Below the pieces are notes generated by a model, which did not search any database, was not told the DNA's origin, and was given only the letters and a program-made list of their open reading frames with translations. A stretch of 6,681 nucleotides of DNA from positions 1 to 6,681 of the forward strand of contig PMJA01000423.1 in assembly GCA_003158415.1 (NCBI GenBank), in the 5' to 3' direction. Positions 1 through 6,553 of this stretch are shown here, piece by piece. How positions within the stretch are numbered: the first letter of the stretch is position 1; each line of letters opens with the position of its first letter. Position numbers and translations under genes: made by a program. The stretch is from Methylobacter sp. (GTDB lineage Bacteria; Pseudomonadota; Gammaproteobacteria; Methylococcales; Methylomonadaceae).

Positions 1-689
1 ATTCCCATCATCGCAGCTTTTTGCGCTACCGCCGGCACCTCGCGCAACCACTGGTCCGGCGAAACCTGATTTATTCTGTCCGGTTCGGATGCCACAGTCT
101 GAGCGAGCTTCCCCCGAATGCCCACAACCTGAATAAAAAATCGGCGGATCCCCAGATCCGCCAGAAGCTCGGGCTTTTTTTCAAGTTCATGGAGATTGGC
201 GCTGCTGACCGTATAAATCAGGCTGGTGTGAAACCCTCTGGAAACCGCCTGCCGAATGCCCTTCAGGCAGGCATGGTAAGCGCCGTCTCCCCGGAGGCTA
301 TCGTTGACCCGAGGCGTGGCCCCATCCAGACTGAAACTGAAAAAATCCACATCGCCCGGATTCAATCGAAGGAGAATATCATGGAACAGATAGCCATTTG
401 TATCTATGGTAATCGATTGATACCCCAGGAGCCTGGCATGTTTCACCGCAAGGGAAAGTTCCGGATGAAGGGTGGGCTCTCCGCCCAGAAAAATCACATT
501 TGGCAGGTTTTCTTTTCCGGCAAACTCGTTCAGCCAGGCAGTGATCGTATCGATATCCAGGGATTCAGCGCCATGCTGGGAAGGGTTAATATAGCAGTGA
601 CGGCATCGGAGATTGCATGCTGTCAGAATATGAAAAAAAACATTGGTCGCGTTTTCTGAAAAAGCAACCGTTCGGGGAGATTTCATCAT
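1..689 (-). CDS. Radical SAM protein, N-terminal part (runs off the left edge)
   Basis: This is an open reading frame of 229 codons with no stop before the window edge, so the C-terminus is missing. The radical SAM cluster motif is plain: CNLRCRHC gives Cys25, Cys29 and Cys32 in CxxxCxxC spacing, which binds the 4Fe-4S cluster that cleaves S-adenosylmethionine. GGEPTLHPEL (residues 69-78) is the usual SAM-amino-group motif, and FSLDGATP (about 119-126) is typical of the SPASM/MoaA-like branch. The substrate cannot be told without the C-terminal domain, and it is not obviously NifB. The start is one of two adjacent ATGs (689 or 686); an in-frame TGA lies about 30 bases upstream, and GAG about 9 bases before the ATG is a modest ribosome site. 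It begins 46 bases after the rnfA stop on the same strand, so cotranscription with rnfA is likely. Leucine TTA is absent and glycine GGA/GGG are common, unlike nifLA. Confidence 0.9.
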   Translation of the reverse strand, partial: MMKSPRTVAFSENATNVFFHILTACNLRCRHCYINPSQHGAESLDIDTITAWLNEFAGKENLPNVIFLGGEPTLHPELSLAVKHARLLGYQSITIDTNGYLFHDILLRLNPGDVDFFSFSLDGATPRVNDSLRGDGAYHACLKGIRQAVSRGFHTSLIYTVSSANLHELEKKPELLADLGIRRFFIQVVGIRGKLAQTVASEPDRINQVSPDQWLREVPAVAQKAAMMG

Positions 690-734
690 CTTTTTATACT
701 CTAAGGTAAGAACTCAGATGTTTAGGCTGACTTG

Positions 735-1310
735 TTACACCATGCCTTTAAAGGCGAAAAAAGACAGGGACAGAAGCCCTGCGGTGACCAGGCCGATCGA
801 TGTATCCTGAAGGGACCTGGGAACCCTTGCAAGCAGTATCCGCTCCCGGACCCCGGTAAACAGGACCAGTGCAAAGCCAAAACCGGTTGAATACCCAAAT
901 GAGGAAACCAAGGTCTTGATGAAATTATAATCTTCTTTGATATTGATCAGGCAAACTCCCAGCACCGCGCAATTGGTGGTAATCAGCGGCAGGAATATAC
1001 CCAGTATTTGATACAGCACGGGGCTGGTTTTATGTACTACCATTTCGGTGAACTGCACCACAGCGGCGATCACCAAAATAAAGGCGAGTATCCGCAAAAA
1101 CTGGATGTTGAACGGAGCAAGTATAAAATGCTCTAATATCCAACTGGTCATCGCCGCCAAGGTCAACACGAAAGTGGTTGCCAAACCCATGCTTAATGCG
1201 GAATCGAGTTTTTTTGACACGCCCATAAACGGGCAGAGGCCCAAAAATTTCACTAGAACCACGTTATTGACCAGAGCCGTGCCTAATAAAAGTAAAAGAT
1301 ATTCACTCAC
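735..1310 (-). CDS. rnfA: Rnf electron transport complex subunit A (RnfA)
   Basis: RnfA is an integral inner-membrane subunit of the Rnf complex, which couples ion flow to electron transfer between NADH and ferredoxin. In diazotrophs it is thought to feed nitrogenase. The protein is hydrophobic throughout, with about six membrane segments and the family signatures [32 protein letters not shown] and [16 protein letters not shown]; the two conserved cysteines (in GLCPF and TTNCAV) are ligands of the membrane 2Fe-2S centre known in the family. I chose the GTG at 1310, giving 191 residues beginning SEYLLLL like other RnfA proteins, with GGA seven bases upstream. The upstream ATG at 1337 would add nine residues, has no ribosome site, and would start only about 4 bases after the predicted sigma-54 transcript start. 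It is divergent from nifL, as in Azotobacter and Pseudomonas stutzeri. rnfB does not follow. The last third differs in codon use from the rest. Confidence 0.95.
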   Translation of the reverse strand: MSEYLLLLLGTALVNNVVLVKFLGLCPFMGVSKKLDSALSMGLATTFVLTLAAMTSWILEHFILAPFNIQFLRILAFILVIAAVVQFTEMVVHKTSPVLYQILGIFLPLITTNCAVLGVCLINIKEDYNFIKTLVSSFGYSTGFGFALVLFTGVRERILLARVPRSLQDTSIGLVTAGLLSLSFFAFKGMV

Positions 1311-1350
1311 TGTTTTTTCCACGCTGATGATAAGCATTTTTAATTTGTTA

Positions 1351-1368
1351 ATGCATCAATTATGCCAA
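1351..1368 (-). promoter_or_regulatory. Probable sigma-54 (-24/-12) promoter of rnfA
   Basis: Read on the minus strand the site is TTGGCATAATTGATGCAT. It has the GG and GC dinucleotides at exact -24/-12 spacing (10 bases between) and matches TGGCA and TGCA of the consensus, with T for C after GGCA and A for T before TGC. Transcription would start near 1341, leaving a leader of about 31 bases before the GTG at 1310. This is a sequence-only prediction, slightly weaker than the nifL promoter. Confidence 0.65.
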
Positions 1369-1426
1369 TTTAATAATTGCGCAGACACAGCCGGTTTAGC
1401 AGACAAATACCGGGCAATGGAAACGA

Positions 1427-1439
1427 AATCAGTGCATGA
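1427..1439 (+). promoter_or_regulatory. Possible IHF site between site 1 and the rnfA promoter
   Basis: AATCAGTGCATGA matches the IHF consensus WATCARNNNNTTR at all but one position (G for T). It lies between the NifA sites and the rnfA -24/-12 element, where IHF bends DNA in many nif promoters. The consensus is loose, so this is only a candidate. I saw no equally good match on the nifL side. Confidence 0.3.
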
Positions 1440-1443
1440 AAAC

Positions 1444-1459
1444 TGTTGTACTTAATACA
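1444..1459. promoter_or_regulatory. NifA upstream activator site 1 (TGT-N10-ACA)
   Basis: The sequence TGTTGTACTTAATACA fits the NifA binding consensus TGT-N10-ACA exactly. Its centre is about 110 bp upstream of the predicted rnfA transcript start and about 176 bp upstream of the nifL start, within or near the usual range for looping to a sigma-54 promoter. The site is palindromic, so it can serve both directions. Confidence 0.7.
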
Positions 1460-1483
1460 TACCAGCATCGATAAAAATGATTG

Positions 1484-1499
1484 TGTCGCAAACCTTACA
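1484..1499. promoter_or_regulatory. NifA upstream activator site 2 (TGT-N10-ACA)
   Basis: The sequence TGTCGCAAACCTTACA is a second exact TGT-N10-ACA match, exactly 40 bp from site 1, which puts both sites on nearly the same helix face. Its centre is about 137 bp upstream of the predicted nifL start and about 150 bp from the rnfA start. Two chance matches in a 350-bp gap are unlikely (each expected well under once), which supports real NifA sites. Confidence 0.75.
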
Positions 1500-1599
1500 A
1501 AAGCGGCTAGACTATGACCTACGCTGCTTCATGATTTAACTTGACAGGCAAGAGTCGTAATCGGCAGTAAAAGACCCTGCGTATAGTGTTAGAATTAAT

Positions 1600-1618
1600 A
1601 TAGGCACAATTATTGCTG
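1600..1618 (+). promoter_or_regulatory. Sigma-54 (-24/-12) promoter of nifLA
   Basis: The sequence TAGGCACAATTATTGCT carries GGCAC and TTGCT with GG at 1603-1604 and GC at 1615-1616, exactly ten bases apart. It matches the TGGCAC-N5-TTGCW consensus except for A before GG. Transcription would start near 1628, about 31 bases before the nifL ATG. Both NifA sites lie upstream, so NifA autoactivation of nifLA is the simple reading. I found no NtrC-type GCAC-N-GTGC palindrome here. Confidence 0.8.
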
Positions 1619-1658
1619 TTATATTTTAAAGTCCATCTCCAGCCCCCGGTCATAATCT

Positions 1659-3281
1659 ATGAAAAAGAAGTCATTGCAGTATTTACGCATGCATACCAAT
1701 ATGGACAGCGTCATTGATGAGCTTGCGCCTAATTTCCTTGGGGAGGGATACAGTAGTGGCAACAATGAGAGGATGCCTTACAGCTTATTTGTTGAGGCGG
1801 TTGAACAGGCGCCGATGGCCATTTCCATTACCGATAAAAAAGCCAACATACTTTATGTTAATGAAGAGTTTTCCAAAGTCACAGGTTACCTGTCGACTGA
1901 TATTCTGGGTGAAAATGAATCGACGTTATCCGATAAATCCACGCCCCGGCATGTTTACTACGATTTGTGGCATACCATCAGCAGCAAGAAAGTATGGCGC
2001 GGCACCTTGTGTAACCGGCATAAATTCGGTAATCGCTATCTTGCCGATTTGACTATAGCCCCGATGTTAAATGAACAGGGGACGATTACCCATTTCATCG
2101 GCATGCACCGGGATATTACCCAATCCTACGAATCTGAAAAAAAACTTATTAATCAAAAGTTATTGATTGAATCGGTCATCAATTCCTCGCCCATCGCCAT
2201 GGTGGTTATCGATGATCAGGATAAAGTCATCTTAGATAATCACATGTATAAAGCCTTGGTCAGTGATCTGGATAAAGGTGAGCCGGCAAGCTATTTTTTA
2301 CAGTTGTTACGCAATGAAATGGGCAATTTATGGCGGCATATACAAAGCAATGAACAGGGCTTTACTAACCGTGAATTTAAAATAGACGGCAAAGGCAACC
2401 GCAGGACTCGCTGGTTTTCCTGCGCCGGCAATTGGTTTGTGGAGAATGAAGTGAATGCCGATGCTTTTTTTGAGCAGACGTCAAAACAGTATCTGATACT
2501 GACCCTAACCGACATCACCCGGCAACACAGGCAGATGGAAGCGTTACATATTCAGACCTTAAAAACCCTTATGTCGGAAGATGAACGGGTGCGTAGCATC
2601 CGGGAAACCTTGCTGGGCGCAATGCACCAAATTCAAATGCCCATGAACCAAATCAGGGCAGCCGAGCAAATTTTAAGACATAAGCACGATGAGCAACATG
2701 GCGGCCTGTTACAAAGTTTGCAGCAGATTCAGGAATCCGGCGAAGTCGCCATTGCCACGATGCAAAAATGTATACCCGAGATCTTGCAAACGGCGGTTAT
2801 TCCAGTCAATATTAATCAACTGTTGCATGAGGTGCTGTTGCTCAGTGACCAACGGATCTTGAGCATAGGCATAGACGTGCATTGGCAGCCGCTGTCCCAA
2901 CTGCCAACCATGCTGGGTTCCGAAAATCGGCTGCGCATATTATTCAAGCAATTAATAGACAATGCGATTGACGCCATCAGTGAGTCGGAATGTACAGAGC
3001 AGCGGATCAAAATCACTACCGATGCTGATGCCGATTTGATCTATGTTTGCATTGAAGACAGCGGGCCGGGCATACCATTTGAAAAACGCACCAAAGTCTT
3101 CGAGCCTTTTTATACCACGCGACCCATGGGCGGTAATCAGGCGGGCATGGGGCTGGTTATGGCCAAGGAAATTGTTAACCAGCATCAGGGATTTATTGAT
3201 ATAGATCCCGGTTACGAGCAGGGCTGCCGGTTCAAAATAAGCTTCCCGCTGCTCAGACATGAATCTAGGAGGTTAACGTAA
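1659..3281 (+). CDS. nifL: Nitrogen fixation regulatory protein NifL (redox-sensing anti-activator of NifA)
   Basis: NifL is a cytoplasmic flavoprotein that binds and inhibits NifA when oxygen or fixed nitrogen is present. The 540 residues follow the family plan: a 40-residue N-terminal extension; PAS1 at about 41-160 with AISITD, GENES and GMHRDIT tracts as in Azotobacter NifL, where this domain holds FAD; PAS2 at about 165-290 (MVVIDD); a helical H region with His323 in AMHQIQMP; and a kinase-like ATPase domain at about 385-530. That domain keeps the N box DNAID (434-438), G1 box DSGPGIP (467-473), F box FEPF (481-484) and G2 box GMGL (496-499). Azotobacter NifL (519 residues) binds ADP here and does not phosphorylate NifA; I infer the same mode. 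The ATG at 1659 lacks a clear ribosome site but fits the predicted transcript start at about 1628; internal ATGs at 1689 and 1701 are no better. The stop overlaps the nifA start by one base, fitting stoichiometric coexpression. Confidence 0.95.
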   Translation: MKKKSLQYLRMHTNMDSVIDELAPNFLGEGYSSGNNERMPYSLFVEAVEQAPMAISITDKKANILYVNEEFSKVTGYLSTDILGENESTLSDKSTPRHVYYDLWHTISSKKVWRGTLCNRHKFGNRYLADLTIAPMLNEQGTITHFIGMHRDITQSYESEKKLINQKLLIESVINSSPIAMVVIDDQDKVILDNHMYKALVSDLDKGEPASYFLQLLRNEMGNLWRHIQSNEQGFTNREFKIDGKGNRRTRWFSCAGNWFVENEVNADAFFEQTSKQYLILTLTDITRQHRQMEALHIQTLKTLMSEDERVRSIRETLLGAMHQIQMPMNQIRAAEQILRHKHDEQHGGLLQSLQQIQESGEVAIATMQKCIPEILQTAVIPVNINQLLHEVLLLSDQRILSIGIDVHWQPLSQLPTMLGSENRLRILFKQLIDNAIDAISESECTEQRIKITTDADADLIYVCIEDSGPGIPFEKRTKVFEPFYTTRPMGGNQAGMGLVMAKEIVNQHQGFIDIDPGYEQGCRFKISFPLLRHESRRLT

Positions 3282-4825
3282 TGTCTGAACGTACTCAACT
3301 CATAGAAGCCGAACTGGATACTTTGTACCTTATCAGTCAGGTATTAAACAGTACGAATGATTTACATGCAAAATTGCAGGCGGTGCTGGAGATACTGCAC
3401 AAAAGATCCGGCATGCGTTCCGGCATGATAACACTGCGGGAAATTGAAAGTAACAGCATGATAGTCAGCGTCGTCCATACCAATGGCGACAGTAAATATA
3501 CCGAGCCGGTCAGGTACAATCCCGGCGAAGGCTTGATGGGCGCCATACTGGATGAGGGCGCGACCATCGTTGTTGAAAAAGTGTCAGAAGAGCCGCGATT
3601 TTTAGGCCGATTGGGATTATATGATCCCGAATTGCCTTTTATCGGCTCGCCTATTTATATAGAAGAAGGCGACACCATCGGCGTTCTGGCCGCTCAGCCC
3701 GATAACAGCCTGTTCCTGGGTGAGCGGGCACGGTTTATGGAGATGATTGCCAACCTGATTGCTCAAAGCGTCAAAATGTTGCGCGTCATCGAACGCAAAC
3801 AGCGCAACCTGCAAAGCGAGCGCGATCAACTCAAGCAGGCGTTAATCAAAAATTACAGCTTTGAAAACATCATCGGCCATTCATCGCCGATGTTAAAGGT
3901 GTTCGATTTAATCCGTCAGGTGGCGAAATGGAATACCACGGTCTTGATCCGGGGCGAATCAGGCACCGGTAAAGAAGTGGTCGCTAATGCCATTCATTTT
4001 AATTCCGGCTGCGCCAGTGGCCCCTTTTTAAAGCTCAATTGCGCCGCCCTGCCCGATACTCTACTGGAATCCGAATTATTCGGACATGAAAAAGGTGCAT
4101 TCAGCGGCGCTATCAGCCAACGCAAAGGCCGTTTTGAACTGGCCGATAACGGCACGTTATTCCTCGATGAAATCGGTGAAATTTCCGCGTCCTTCCAGGC
4201 CAAACTGCTACGCGTATTGCAGGAAGGGGAATTTGAACGCGTGGGCGGCACCCATACCATCAAGGTCAATGTGCGCATCATTGCCGCCACCAATCGCAAC
4301 CTTGAAGAAGAAGTCACCGACGGCAAGTTCCGCGAAGATTTGTATTACCGGCTCAATGTCATGCCTATCCAGATGCCGGCTTTACGCGATAGGACGGAAG
4401 ACATACCCGAATTGTCCGAATTCCTGCTCGGCAGAATATCGCAACAACAAGGCGGGCGACCGCTGGAAATTAAGGAAAGTGCCATTCGGATATTGATGAA
4501 GCACGATTGGCCCGGCAATGTCCGGGAACTTGCAAACCGTCTGGAACGGTCGGCCATCATGAGCCCTAACGGCATCATCGACCGTGACGTCATGGTCAGT
4601 ACCGGGCTTGAAGACGTGGTGGCGCAGTCCGGACTCCATTTTAAACCCCAAAAAACTCTGGCGATTGATTTTAATGATGAAAACATGGATGACCGTGAAC
4701 GCGTGATCGCCGCCCTGGAACAAAGCGGTTGGGTACAAGCCAAAGCCGCCCGCCTGCTGAATATGACGCCCAGACAAATTGCTTACCGCATTTTGACCCT
4801 GGATATTACTATGAAGCAAATTTAA
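3281..4825 (+). CDS. nifA: Nif-specific transcriptional activator NifA
   Basis: NifA is the sigma-54-dependent enhancer-binding activator of nif genes. The 514 residues hold a GAF domain (about 10-170), a charged coiled linker (171-190), an AAA+ domain (about 195-430) and a C-terminal helix-turn-helix (about 482-503, AKAARLLNMTPRQIAYRI). Visible ATPase motifs are Walker A GESGTGKE (225-232), Walker B TLFLDEIGE (292-300), sensor I AATNR (335-339), arginine-finger region FREDLYYRLNV (350-360) and sensor II WPGNVREL (410-417). The sigma-54 contact loop at 272-277 reads GAFSGA, with Ser275 in place of the usual Thr. There is no cysteine in the linker between the AAA+ and DNA-binding domains, so this is the NifL-controlled class and not the oxygen-sensing alphaproteobacterial class. 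The start ATG overlaps the nifL stop (TAATG), with a strong AGGAGG eight bases upstream that should permit efficient translation. nifB, which often follows nifA in gammaproteobacteria, is not downstream. Confidence 0.97.
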   Translation: MSERTQLIEAELDTLYLISQVLNSTNDLHAKLQAVLEILHKRSGMRSGMITLREIESNSMIVSVVHTNGDSKYTEPVRYNPGEGLMGAILDEGATIVVEKVSEEPRFLGRLGLYDPELPFIGSPIYIEEGDTIGVLAAQPDNSLFLGERARFMEMIANLIAQSVKMLRVIERKQRNLQSERDQLKQALIKNYSFENIIGHSSPMLKVFDLIRQVAKWNTTVLIRGESGTGKEVVANAIHFNSGCASGPFLKLNCAALPDTLLESELFGHEKGAFSGAISQRKGRFELADNGTLFLDEIGEISASFQAKLLRVLQEGEFERVGGTHTIKVNVRIIAATNRNLEEEVTDGKFREDLYYRLNVMPIQMPALRDRTEDIPELSEFLLGRISQQQGGRPLEIKESAIRILMKHDWPGNVRELANRLERSAIMSPNGIIDRDVMVSTGLEDVVAQSGLHFKPQKTLAIDFNDENMDDRERVIAALEQSGWVQAKAARLLNMTPRQIAYRILTLDITMKQI

Positions 4826-4855
4826 GAACCTGCATGAAATAAATTAGGCTTCTTA

Positions 4856-4891
4856 CCCCCTCGCCCTCCGGGAGAGGGTTGGGGTGAGGGG
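4856..4891. repeat. GC-rich extragenic hairpin repeat downstream of nifA
   Basis: A pyrimidine-rich half followed by a purine-rich half forms nested inverted repeats. CCCCTC (4857-4862) pairs with GAGGGG (4886-4891), and inside it CCCTC (4864-4868) pairs with GAGGG (4874-4878). Strings of the form CCCTC...CGGGAGAGGG...TGAGGGG are familiar to me as dispersed extragenic repeats in many gammaproteobacteria. It starts 31 bases after the nifA stop and could stop or protect the nifLA transcript, but it has no T-run for a classical intrinsic terminator. Confidence 0.7.
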
Positions 4892-4940
4892 ATATATTCA
4901 AATTATTTCAAACCCATAACTCAACGAATCTGGAGCAGCA

Positions 4941-5201
4941 ATGACTATTTTATACGTGCAACACGATTACGCCGTATTCGGCTTTGGCGAAACCCGGCAA
5001 GATGCCATCGCTATGGCAGCGCAATGGTTAAAAGACGAAACCGGCAGAGAAGGCTGTTCAGTCGATTATGCAGAAAGTTTACTGGTCAGTTCCCCAAAAC
5101 CCGGACAAATGACGCTCTACGAAACGCCTGAAACCATCCCCGGCGATGCTGAAAACTGGGGCGGTGAAGAGCTGTTGGACTGGTATTATGATGTGGCTTG
5201 A
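4941..5201 (+). CDS. Small acidic hypothetical protein, 86 residues
   Basis: I do not recognise this protein. It starts at ATG 4941 with a good ribosome site (GGAG at 4932-4935, five bases spacing) and ends in TGA at 5199-5201. The sequence is soluble and acidic, with no signal peptide or membrane segment. The N-terminal part (YVQHDYAVFGFGETR, then an amphipathic AIAMAAQWLKDE) looks like a small folded alpha/beta domain, and the tail is rich in Glu, Asp and Trp (ENWGGEELLDWYYD). It lies 115 bases after nifA on the same strand, but a hairpin repeat separates them and nothing links it to nitrogen regulation. Its codon use is similar to that of nifA. The ribosome site and clean reading frame favour a real gene. 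Confidence 0.7.
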   Translation: MTILYVQHDYAVFGFGETRQDAIAMAAQWLKDETGREGCSVDYAESLLVSSPKPGQMTLYETPETIPGDAENWGGEELLDWYYDVA

Positions 5202-5212
5202 GATTGTATAGT

Positions 5213-5256
5213 CCGAAACTTGTTGGGCAACAGCTTTTTGTTGCCCAACATTTCGG
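5213..5256 (+). repeat. Long perfect hairpin repeat, copy 1 (TTGGGCA family)
   Basis: TGTTGGGCAACA (5221-5232) and TGTTGCCCAACA (5239-5250) are perfect 12-base inverted arms around a GCTTTT loop. The stem extends outward with CCGAAA (5213-5218) and TTTCGG (5251-5256) after a two-base bulge. It sits 12 bases after the stop of the 86-residue gene, so it may also end that transcript. It shares its core with the hairpin at 5299-5333. Confidence 0.85.
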
Positions 5257-5298
5257 TATCCGGTAAGGGCAAGCCAGGAATTCATCTCCATATTGAAG

Positions 5299-5333
5299 CC
5301 CCAAAATGTTGGGCATAAAAAGCATGCCCAATC
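5299..5333 (-). repeat. Related hairpin repeat, copy 2 (opposite orientation)
   Basis: TTGGGCAT (5309-5316) and ATGCCCAA (5324-5331) form an eight-base stem with a seven-base loop. Read on the minus strand it contains TGGGCA, GCTTTTT, TGCCCAACATTT and a G-rich end in the same order as copy 1 on the plus strand, so the two are inverted copies of one family. It lies 43 bases past the stop of the PEP-CTERM gene on its strand and may serve as that gene's transcript end. Confidence 0.75.
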
Positions 5334-5375
5334 TACAGAACTAGTGTGACGTTTGGTGCGTTGCCCTTTTTTATT

Positions 5376-6171
5376 TCAACGGGTTATTCTATTTTTGTCA
5401 TGTACAGAGCTAAGCAACATCATAAACCCCATCAAACCCAAGCCTAAACAAAGCATTGTTATTGTCGATGGTTCTGGAACGGGGGCATAAGCGAATGTTA
5501 CCACGTTATTAAGAAATTGTGCCGCTTCGCTATTGGCACCAGGATTGGCAGCACTGCCAAGAAATTGGCTTACGCCCTGTTGTGTGTAGACTAACGTGCC
5601 AGAGCCAACCTGCTCAGAAATAGTAACCCATTGCTCAGGTGTGCCGGTGGTTGTCAATCCGGTAAAGGTATCAATAGTGGAAAAATAACCGTAGGCTGAA
5701 GCCCCAATTACTGAGACCAGCGCTAGTTAATCCTGCATTAACCGCATGATTGGCACCGTTCGGAGTGGTCGTGTTCACGATAGTGATGGTATTTTCACCG
5801 GGTGGATAGGTATACGATGCTGTAAGTTGCGTAGCGAGTGGATAAATAGATAAAGCTTCTGAACCAAAGCCAGGATTCTGCACCAATACGTTCCCGCCTG
5901 CGTTCATAAATGCCAAAAGATTAGTTGACCATCCGGTTCCATATTGACTGAAGCCATCTAGCCAAACGGCATTAAATGCGGATAAATTAGTGCTGGCAAA
6001 GTTAGATGGCGCAACAAAGCTTGCTGTAAGACCTAATCCAGCAATTGTTGATGTCAGATTTGTGTCGTACTGGTTCATTGAGTTCCCGGAAATAAGAACA
6101 CTCGTTGCCTGCGCACGGCTAGTAACCAACATAATTACAGTAAAAACAATAAGTATTATAGGTTGCTTCAT
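5376..6171 (-). pseudogene. PEP-CTERM sorting domain protein, split by a frameshift
   Basis: Two frames on the minus strand make up one protein of about 264 residues. The first (6171 to 5671) begins with a signal peptide (MKQPIILIVFTVIMLVTS, cleavage probably after RAQA). It continues with a secreted domain whose pattern (VLISGN, YDTNL, LSAFNAVWLDG, FMNAGGNVLVQNPG) resembles a class I glutamine-amidotransferase-like fold, without a catalytic Cys that I can identify. The second (open to 5376) ends with VPEPSTIT, a hydrophobic helix and a short charged tail, which is the PEP-CTERM signal recognised by exosortase for export and surface attachment. The two join near 5698-5705: removing one base gives a continuous SNWG-SAYGYFSTIDTF. 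The total of 796 bases is one more than a multiple of three, so a single extra base (for example in GGGG or TT) explains it. AAGAGA about eight bases before the ATG is the ribosome site. A sequencing error is possible, in which case the gene is intact. Confidence 0.82.
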
Positions 6172-6482
6172 TGAATTTCTCTTTTAATAAAATAAATAAG
6201 CCTGACTTTTTCTCTGTGAACTTCAAAAATTCTACAGTTCTTTCGGACATCTTAACTCTAAAAAAATCATCAAAAGCTGATGAAGCGTGTGTTTGAGCGA
6301 GGTGTTAGGCCATGCGACTGGACGGTGTCCGATACGCAAAAAAGCCGCCAAATTTCGAAAAACGCCGACTTCGCTACACTAATAACATTTTTTGCGGGAG
6401 GTGGCAAATTTTGTTTTAAATCAACACTAACGCCCACTCGTGGGGGCTAACATAAGGTGTCTAGTAATTCTTTGTAAAACCT

Positions 6483-6517
6483 AAAATCAGGTGTCTATCA
6501 CTTACCTGATTTTTATC
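6483..6517 (+). terminator. Terminator-like hairpin with U-rich tail
   Basis: AAAATCAGGT (6483-6492) and ACCTGATTTT (6504-6513) form a perfect ten-base stem with an eleven-base loop, followed by T-rich sequence (TTTTTAT). The minus strand also carries an A/T-rich flank, so it could act both ways. No gene in the window ends just before it, so if it is a terminator it may serve something degraded or act as part of a repeat element. Confidence 0.5.
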
Positions 6518-6553
6518 TTACATGATACTATCGTATTTATTTTTTGTTAGAAA

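Noticed and set aside
21..659. Long plus-strand reading frame (212 codons)
   Set aside because: It is the antisense of the radical SAM gene, whose minus-strand translation carries the CxxxCxxC and GGEP motifs. The plus-strand product has no recognisable features.
1311..1337. Longer rnfA start at ATG 1337
   Set aside because: It has no ribosome site, adds residues not typical of RnfA, and would lie almost at the predicted transcript start. GTG 1310 fits better, although not proven.
1048..1455. Plus-strand reading frame over the rnfA start and control region
   Set aside because: It is antisense to the conserved RnfA N-terminus and runs through the promoter elements. No ribosome site or protein family is visible.
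1541..1590. Possible sigma-70 promoter (TTGACA at 1541) upstream of nifL
   Set aside because: TATAGT at 1582-1587 is about 35 bases away, and no -10-like hexamer lies at 16-18 bases spacing.
5376..5657. Independent 93-codon gene starting at TTG 5657
   Set aside because: The frame stays open and protein-like upstream to the frameshift joint and lacks its own ribosome site and signal peptide, so it is the C-terminal part of the PEP-CTERM gene.
6240..6310. Integron attC-like end (TTGAGCGAGGTGTTAGGC)
   Set aside because: GTTAGGC at 6304-6310 resembles the right end of an attC site, but I could not find a matching left half with paired arms at the proper distance, nor cassette genes.
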